12,500 nucleotides of DNA from Neocallimastix lanati (nom. inval.) (taxonomy: Eukaryota > Neocallimastigomycota > Neocallimastigomycetes > Neocallimastigales > Neocallimastigaceae). The notes under the pieces were generated by a model, which worked only from the letters and a program-made list of their open reading frames with translations, did not search any database and was not told the DNA's origin. The stretch spans positions 547,501 through 560,000 of the forward strand of contig JACVTC010000003.1 of assembly GCA_016946835.1 (NCBI GenBank), given 5' to 3'. Made by a program: the position numbers and the translations under genes. This document shows, piece after piece, positions 8,242-12,500 of this stretch; within the stretch, counting starts at the first letter, position 1; each line of letters opens with the position of its first letter.

Positions 8242-9058
8242 ACAGTCATCGGTATTGTAACTGTCCACTTTGCAAATATCGCAGTGTTTTGTTTTATTAG
8301 TAAAAATGTATTTTTTGATTTATAGAGGGTATTTTTTTTCTAAAATAATCGTTGTTCATGAAGACGAGATTATTATCCATATAATTTCCATTAATGGCTG
8401 GCTGCTTTGTTCTAACATTATATTTTTTTGCGTTTTGTTTTTAAGTATATTTGGAAGTTTAATATGTCATACATATCTTTAATAAAATTATCTACATCTT
8501 CATTCCCTCTTAGTTGTAATCGAATTTTTAGATCTACAGGAAAAGACAGGAAGAGTATCTTAAATTTTTCTAGTTTTCCAAGAAAAGTATTGTGTTTCTA
8601 AAGATCTAAATATTTCTTTAATTTCACTTATGACATTCTTACAGTCATAAATAAATAATTTTAGCCCTTTTAGCCTTTAAAGAGTACAGTTTGTCCATTA
8701 GTAACTATACATCAGCATTTTCAATTCCTGTATAGATTTCCTTTAATTTAGTCATTATATCAAATGCAGTTTGAAGATTTATTTAATGTGTTTCAATGTA
8801 TCTTTAGGTACATTGGAACTAATGATTGTTTTGGTAAGGGCATCATAATTTTTAGCAGTCTTCAATTGTTCAGAAAGATCGCTATGAGAATCATCATATT
8901 GGTGCGTTAACTTGGATTTCTAAAGGTGCGATTAAGTCTTTATCATCATAATCAGAGACCTTTTTAACCATTGATGTATGTTTAATTAAGAAAGACCATT
9001 CATCAAAGTTGGTCTTATTAAGACAGACATCTTGTTTTCTTTGAAATTCAATAGACAT
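8242..9058 (-). pseudogene. copia gag remnant with mutated zinc knuckle
   Basis: Gag begins with an ATG at 9058-9056 (protein starts MSIEFQRKQD) and runs 54 codons into TGA-TGA near 8901; the reading then resumes in other frames. The fragment with KTNFDEWSFLIKHTS, followed later by FDIMTKLKEIY and FPVDLKIRLQLRGNED, is typical copia gag (UBN2-like). One of several stops is a TAG at 8705-8707. At its C-terminal end a nucleocapsid knuckle is visible at 8283-8242 with the spacing C-x2-C-x4-Y-x4-C: the usual His is Tyr. This gag once packaged the element RNA into particles; it is now broken in at least three places. Confidence 0.8.
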
Positions 9059-9164
9059 TTTTATCACTTGAGACTCTTAATCTAAGAGCACAAAAATAAA
9101 TGCTGAAAAGACACCTTATGATTCCATTTGGAACATCTACAATATGAAATTTCAACTCCTGTTA

Positions 9165-9419
9165 TTACTTTTTCAAATACTTTACGAATTTTTTGAGGTT
9201 GAAATTTAGAGAGTATACTTTAATCTTGAAGAAACTATCATTGAATTTAGTAATTCTTTTCACTGACAAAATATTATTCTTGAATTTTTTGGATCTAGAA
9301 TGAATAAATTCCTTCACCTTAGTATTGGTCCATGAGTGTATACCAGGGATAAAAATCAACCTTGTGTTGTCAATAGATGTTTTTATAACAGCGAGAACCC
9401 AACGAAATAGCTTTTCCAT
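9165..9419 (-). CDS. basic open frame of unknown identity, perhaps a repeat relic
   Basis: An 84-codon frame from ATG 9419 whose composition is unlike its A/T surroundings and reads as genuine protein (MEKLFRWVLAVIKTS; then IFIPGIHSWTNTKVKEF; then a Lys-rich stretch with KRITKFNDSFFKIK). It is strongly basic in its second half, consistent with nucleic-acid binding. It ends in two consecutive TAA codons, yet the same frame continues with plausible protein (QELKFHIVDVPNG) to about 9075, next to the copia gag start at 9058. That suggests an older, longer gene broken by stops and by the copia sequence. It could be an ORF1 or gag-type protein of another mobile element, or a host gene fragment. I do not recognise the family. 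There is no signal peptide. Confidence 0.45.
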   Translation of the reverse strand: MEKLFRWVLAVIKTSIDNTRLIFIPGIHSWTNTKVKEFIHSRSKKFKNNILSVKRITKFNDSFFKIKVYSLNFNLKKFVKYLKK

Positions 9420-10410
9420 AAAAAATTATAAGTTACAAATCAATTAAAATGAAACTAAAAATAAACTAGAATACTAAAAAACTAAGAAATATAAATATAA
9501 ATAAAAAAATATAAAAAAATAAATAGAGAAAAAAATTAAAAAAAAAAAAAAAAAGATTTTTAAAATAATTAAAATAATATAAAGTTTTTTCTTTGTTCTT
9601 TATGTAGTAACTGATAAATATTTAAGTACAAAAATTTTTTTTTTCTAATATAAATATTATATATTAGGAACATATAACCAATAACTCATCAGAATCTTTT
9701 AATAAATACTCAAATAATCTTTTTTCCAAAAAAAAAAATCCTTTTATAAATTAATATACATATTAAAAAAAAAAAAAGAAACCTTAACTCGTAATAATTA
9801 CAAAAAGGAGAATAGGATGTAATTGAATAAAGGAAAGAATAATTAAAAGAACTATGAAATCGATATTTTAATTAAAAAAAAATTACAGAAAAGTTTTAAT
9901 AGTTGTAGCAGAAATAATATTGTTGAATTATGGTATAATTGTTTAATTGATTTAAATAATAAAAATTTTAATTTATTATATATTAGTAATTTTTTAACTT
10001 CTTTTAAATTAATTTTATACAATTAGAGTAATCTTAAATAGAAATTATTTTTTTTAGCTAATTTTTTATTGACTCAATTATAAGAAAATCATTTCATTTA
10101 GCAATGGTTCAAAATTTATTAATATCATTAATAATAAAATTATATATATAGTTAAAATTTTATTAGTATCAATATCAATATTATATACTTCAAATTTTAT
10201 TTAAAAACATTATATCTTAACAATTAAATTTTTATTAAAATTAAAAAAAATAAAAGTATTAATGAATGTTATTAAAAAGAAATATATCTTTTAAAAATAT
10301 TTTTTTTTAATTTTTATTTTAATAAAATTCTAATTGCTTTTATTAAATATTTTAGTAATTTTCAAATATAAAAAAATTATATTTCTATATAAATTTTTCT
10401 TTTTAGAAAG

Positions 10411-10428
10411 GGAAGTGAATACACTTCC
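10411..10428. repeat. G/C-containing 7-bp hairpin
   Basis: GGAAGTG (10411-10417) and CACTTCC (10422-10428) pair perfectly around AATA. Four G/C pairs in seven make chance less likely than for the A/T palindromes nearby. The minus-strand LRR gene ends about 700 bp away, so it is not an obvious terminator. Possible remnant of a small RNA or a protein-binding site. Confidence 0.5.
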
Positions 10429-10432
10429 ATAA

Positions 10433-10456
10433 ATTTATTAATTTATTAATTTATTA
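10433..10456. repeat. three tandem copies of ATTTATTA
   Basis: Exact 8-bp units at 10433-10440, 10441-10448 and 10449-10456, just after the 10411-10428 hairpin. Simple-sequence repeat. Confidence 0.7.
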
Positions 10457-10514
10457 TAAAAAATACATTTTAAATTAAAAATAAAAGTTAAAAAATAAAA
10501 AATAAAAAAGCTCA

Positions 10515-10531
10515 GAAATACTATGTATTTC
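10515..10531. repeat. 7-bp hairpin GAAATAC/GTATTTC
   Basis: GAAATAC (10515-10521), loop TAT, GTATTTC (10525-10531). It is followed by GCAT...ATGC (10533-10547), which can pair weakly. It lies in the same slightly G/C-richer patch as the hairpin at 10411-10428. Confidence 0.45.
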
Positions 10532-11019
10532 GGCATGTTGTACTATGCAGATTAATTATGAAATAATTAATAACTTCTTACTCTTTTATAACTTTTATTT
10601 TTATATAATATTTATTTTCATAGTATTTATTATTATATCATTTTTATGTTATTCATATTTTTTTTTATATTTTTATTTTTTTATGTGCATTTAATATTTT
10701 TATGGTATTTATTTTTATATATTATTTATTTATACGTTATTTATATTTATATTTTTTTTATCAATTCTATAAATTGAATCTTATATTCAATTTTATAAAT
10801 ACTATTTAAAAAATATATTTATTTAAATATATATTTAATATTATGTATATAGTATTTAATATTATTATTATGAATAGTATAGTATTTACATAAATATTTA
10901 TTAAATAATTATAAAACAAAATATTATTATGTGGATAATATTTTTTTTTAATTATTTTTTGATAAGCCTTATTTTTTTTCTTCTTTTCTTTCTTGATATT
11001 TATATTTAATTATAAGCAA

Positions 11020-11057
11020 AAGATTAAATTTATAATCATAATTATAAATTTTCTTTT
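11020..11057. repeat. 11-bp hairpin downstream of the LRR gene
   Basis: AAATTTATAAT (11026-11036) and ATTATAAATTT (11041-11051) pair perfectly around CATA. After a 2-by-2 internal loop, four more pairs (11020-11023 with 11054-11057, one a G-T wobble) extend it. It directly follows the larger foldback at 11064-11138 in the direction of transcription of the minus-strand LRR gene. Confidence 0.5.
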
Positions 11058-11063
11058 AACTTT

Positions 11064-11138
11064 AAACCTTAATTAAATTAAATTTTAGAATTTTTAAAAA
11101 ATATATTAAAAATTTTAAAATTTAATTTAATTAAGTTT
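11064..11138. repeat. 33-bp foldback overlapping the proposed LRR stop codon
   Basis: Left arm 11064-11097 and right arm 11106-11138 pair along 33 bp with one bulged C (11067 or 11068), one G opposite T at 11088, and an 8-base loop. On the minus strand, the right arm contains the last codons and the TAA stop (11129-11127) of the proposed final LRR exon, so the mRNA would fold from the stop codon into the 3' UTR. It could act in 3'-end formation, in mRNA stability, or as a double-stranded RNA source; a small foldback transposon is the alternative. Arm identity is too long to be just base composition, although both arms are nearly pure A/T. Confidence 0.75.
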
Positions 11139-12496
11139 TACTTCTCTGTGGTTGAAGATACTGGAATATAATATATAATATTTTTATTTTTTTTAATAAA
11201 TATAAAAATATTATTTAGTTGATTTTATAATGTATATGTATTAAAATTATATTCAGAGTATATTGAAGAATAAAAAAAAAAAAAATATTTTTTTTACTAA
11301 CAGTTTCTTTAAGTTTGGAATGGAGTAAACAAATTCTGGAACACTAGGTAAATCTGAATTGAATTCCCTAAAAGTAATAATATATATTATAATATATATA
11401 TGTTTTAAAAAATAAATTAATAAACCAGTTATATATATATTATATAATAACACTATTGTTTATATAAAGACATATAATATATATATATCTTAAAAAAATA
11501 ATTTAATTACAAAACAGTAAGACTAGTAAGATTTTTAACAGAATCAAAAGATGTAGCCAAGAAACTTAACTTAGAGCTAAATAAATCGATTTTCCTAATA
11601 TAAATTTTAAATAAAATAACATTTTAAATGATTAATAATTCCTTCAGAAAAGAATAAAAAAAAAATAATTTAAATAAATTAATTACAATTCTTGAAGGTT
11701 GGATAATGAAGAAATTTCATTAAATAAACTTTGGTTTATAACAATATCCTTTATAGCCCTATTTCATTAAATACAATATAATTAAGTCGTAATTATAAAA
11801 TAAAATGAATAACATTATTTAATATTTATATATTTTAAATTATAATTCATAATAAATATTTTATATTACAATTTTTTGATATTCTTCAAATTCTTAATAA
11901 ATCCATTAGCAAAGTTGTTTTTAATACTACCTTCAATTGAACTATAAATTCATATTCATATTAAATATTATATATTCATATTAATATTCGTTTTACAATA
12001 AATAATTATAAAATATTACAATTATATATATGTATAATAGAATATATACACTGATTGAATGTTGGTAGCCTTTTTTAATGGCTTGAAAGATATATCGCTT
12101 TCAAATTCCATATTGTAGAAGGATCTATTATTTTCAGTTTAAGTATTTAATAATAAATAAATTTAATACCTCACAAATAGTTTTTATTTTAAATATAAAT
12201 TAAAATGAAATTAATAAGAATAATAACTTACAATTCTCTGAGATTTGGTAAAGAAATTATTTCATTAATATTATCATTAGAAAGATAAGTGTATTGAATA
12301 GTTCTATAATACATATTTTTTTAAAAATATATATATATATATATCAATAATAAGTTATTAATATTAATAATTTATTTATTTTTCTTTTTCAATATATTAT
12401 AAATAAGATGACAATTATTATTCATACAATTTCCATAAATTATTTAAGTCCTTAAGAATACCCTTTTCAATATGTCCTTTGTAACTTTGAATCATT
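11127..12496 (-). CDS. leucine-rich repeat protein, multi-exon, 5' end beyond window
   Basis: Eight exons on the minus strand: 12496-12428, 12303-12232, 12124-12050, 11941-11870, 11758-11687, 11594-11511, 11367-11302 and 11160-11127. The seven introns (124, 107, 108, 111, 92, 143, 141 bp) start GTATGA, GTAAGT, GTATAT, GTAATA, GTAATT, GTAATT, GTTAGT and end in TAG or CAG. Each of the seven full exons is a multiple of three (66-84 bp), lies in the same phase (cut after codon base 2) and encodes one 22-28-residue repeat. Most end in a hydrophobic-x-N-L-x-x-L pattern (LPNLREL, LKNIKKL, LSNLQEL, IPNLKKL). This is a degenerate LRR solenoid, a protein-binding fold; partner and location are unknown because the N-terminus is missing. 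The last exon (IFNHREVKLN, then TAA) is the least certain: without its splice the protein would read through the last donor and stop at 11253. An acceptor TAG at 12499-12497 shows that more exons lie upstream, outside the window. Confidence 0.8.
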
Positions 12497-12500
12497 CTAA

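Larger units (their letters stand above)
6202..9058 (-). mobile_element. degenerate Ty1/copia-type retrotransposon
   Basis: Read on the minus strand, the order gag, CCHC knuckle, aspartic protease, GAG-pre-integrase, linker, reverse transcriptase is the copia order (integrase before reverse transcriptase), which separates it from Ty3/gypsy. About 2.9 kb remains. There are many frameshifts and stops; the protease is cut short after its active site; the integrase catalytic core and the RNase H are absent; and no LTR pair, primer-binding site or target duplication could be identified. The relic is richer in G/C than its surroundings, as expected of a transferred or once-expressed sequence that has not yet drifted to local composition. 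It cannot move on its own. Open frames on the opposite strand within it are shadows. Confidence 0.85.
9420..11019. other. A/T-rich spacer, no gene
   Basis: About 1.6 kb between the 9165-9419 frame and the LRR gene. No gene is supported. Two short frames (minus 9667-9750; plus 9847-10023) look mildly protein-like but lack proper starts. The part 10381-10550 is slightly richer in G/C and has two perfect 7-bp hairpins and an 8-bp tandem repeat. Confidence 0.5.

Noticed and set aside
8270-8482. 70-codon plus-strand frame
   Set aside because: Antisense shadow of the copia gag C-terminal region.
9074-9090. CTCTTA...TAAGAG hairpin as a tRNA-derived primer-binding site for the copia relic
   Set aside because: Loop bases do not fit an anticodon loop and no LTR end lies next to it.
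9667-9750. Minus-strand 28-codon stretch containing EKRLFEYLLKDSDELL
   Set aside because: Looks protein-like, but has no start, no convincing splice acceptor or partner exons; could be a relic, not enough to call.
9847-10023. Plus-strand 59-codon stop-to-stop stretch with NNIVELWYNCLIDLNN
   Set aside because: No in-frame ATG and a length expected several times by chance in a window of this composition.
11253-11453. 66-codon minus-strand frame
   Set aside because: It is LRR exon 11367-11302 read through its upstream intron and its GTTAGT donor; only the exon part is protein-like. It would matter only if the last intron is not removed.
1-12500. CRISPR arrays, prokaryotic operons, insertion sequences
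   Set aside because: No regularly spaced palindromic repeats with unique spacers, no ribosome-binding sites and clear spliceosomal introns; the window is eukaryotic.

Overview
The window is extremely AT-rich. Its intergenic DNA is almost pure A/T, with homopolymer runs of up to about 30 bases. It reads as a eukaryotic nuclear genome with the standard code: one gene is split into very small exons by GT...AG introns of 92-143 bp, and Ty1/copia-type retrotransposon debris is present. Base composition, intron style, a LURP-one-related protein, a secreted Cys-rich protein with a GPI-type tail and an LRR gene with one repeat per exon together fit an anaerobic gut fungus (Neocallimastigomycota) best. 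That assignment is inference. A dictyostelid-like protist is the main alternative. Nothing prokaryotic is seen (no operons, no Shine-Dalgarno sites).

Layout: (1) 403-1203, minus strand, encodes a secreted Cys-rich protein with a signal peptide, an NST-rich stalk and a hydrophobic C-terminal tail. (2) 1204-4404 is a long A/T desert with A28 and T31 runs, a 29-bp tandem repeat, a 25-bp direct duplication and a perfect (AAT)n/(ATT)n palindrome; I see no convincing gene in it. (3) 4405-5136, minus, encodes a LURP-one-related (tubby C-terminal-like) protein. (4) 5137-6201 is A/T-rich with one compositional island at 5893-5979. (5) About 6202-9058, minus, is a badly decayed copia element: gag start, mutated zinc knuckle, protease active-site fragment, GAG-pre-integrase fragment, Asn/Asp-rich linker and reverse transcriptase with YVDD. 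The integrase core and RNase H are missing, and no LTR pair was found. (6) 9165-9419, minus, is a basic open frame of unknown identity that butts against the gag start and may be another repeat relic. (7) 9420-11019 is A/T-rich spacer with small hairpins. (8) 11127-12496, minus, is the 3' part of a multi-exon LRR gene running off the right edge. None of its exons exceeds 84 bp, so simple ORF finding misses it.

All recognisable coding sequence is on the minus strand, but the genes are far apart with their own flanks and show no sign of working together. The points most worth checking are the phase-2, one-repeat-per-exon LRR gene, the 33-bp foldback overlapping its proposed stop codon, the new-looking Cys-rich surface protein, the unidentified island at 5893-5979, and the C-to-T style of decay in the copia relic.
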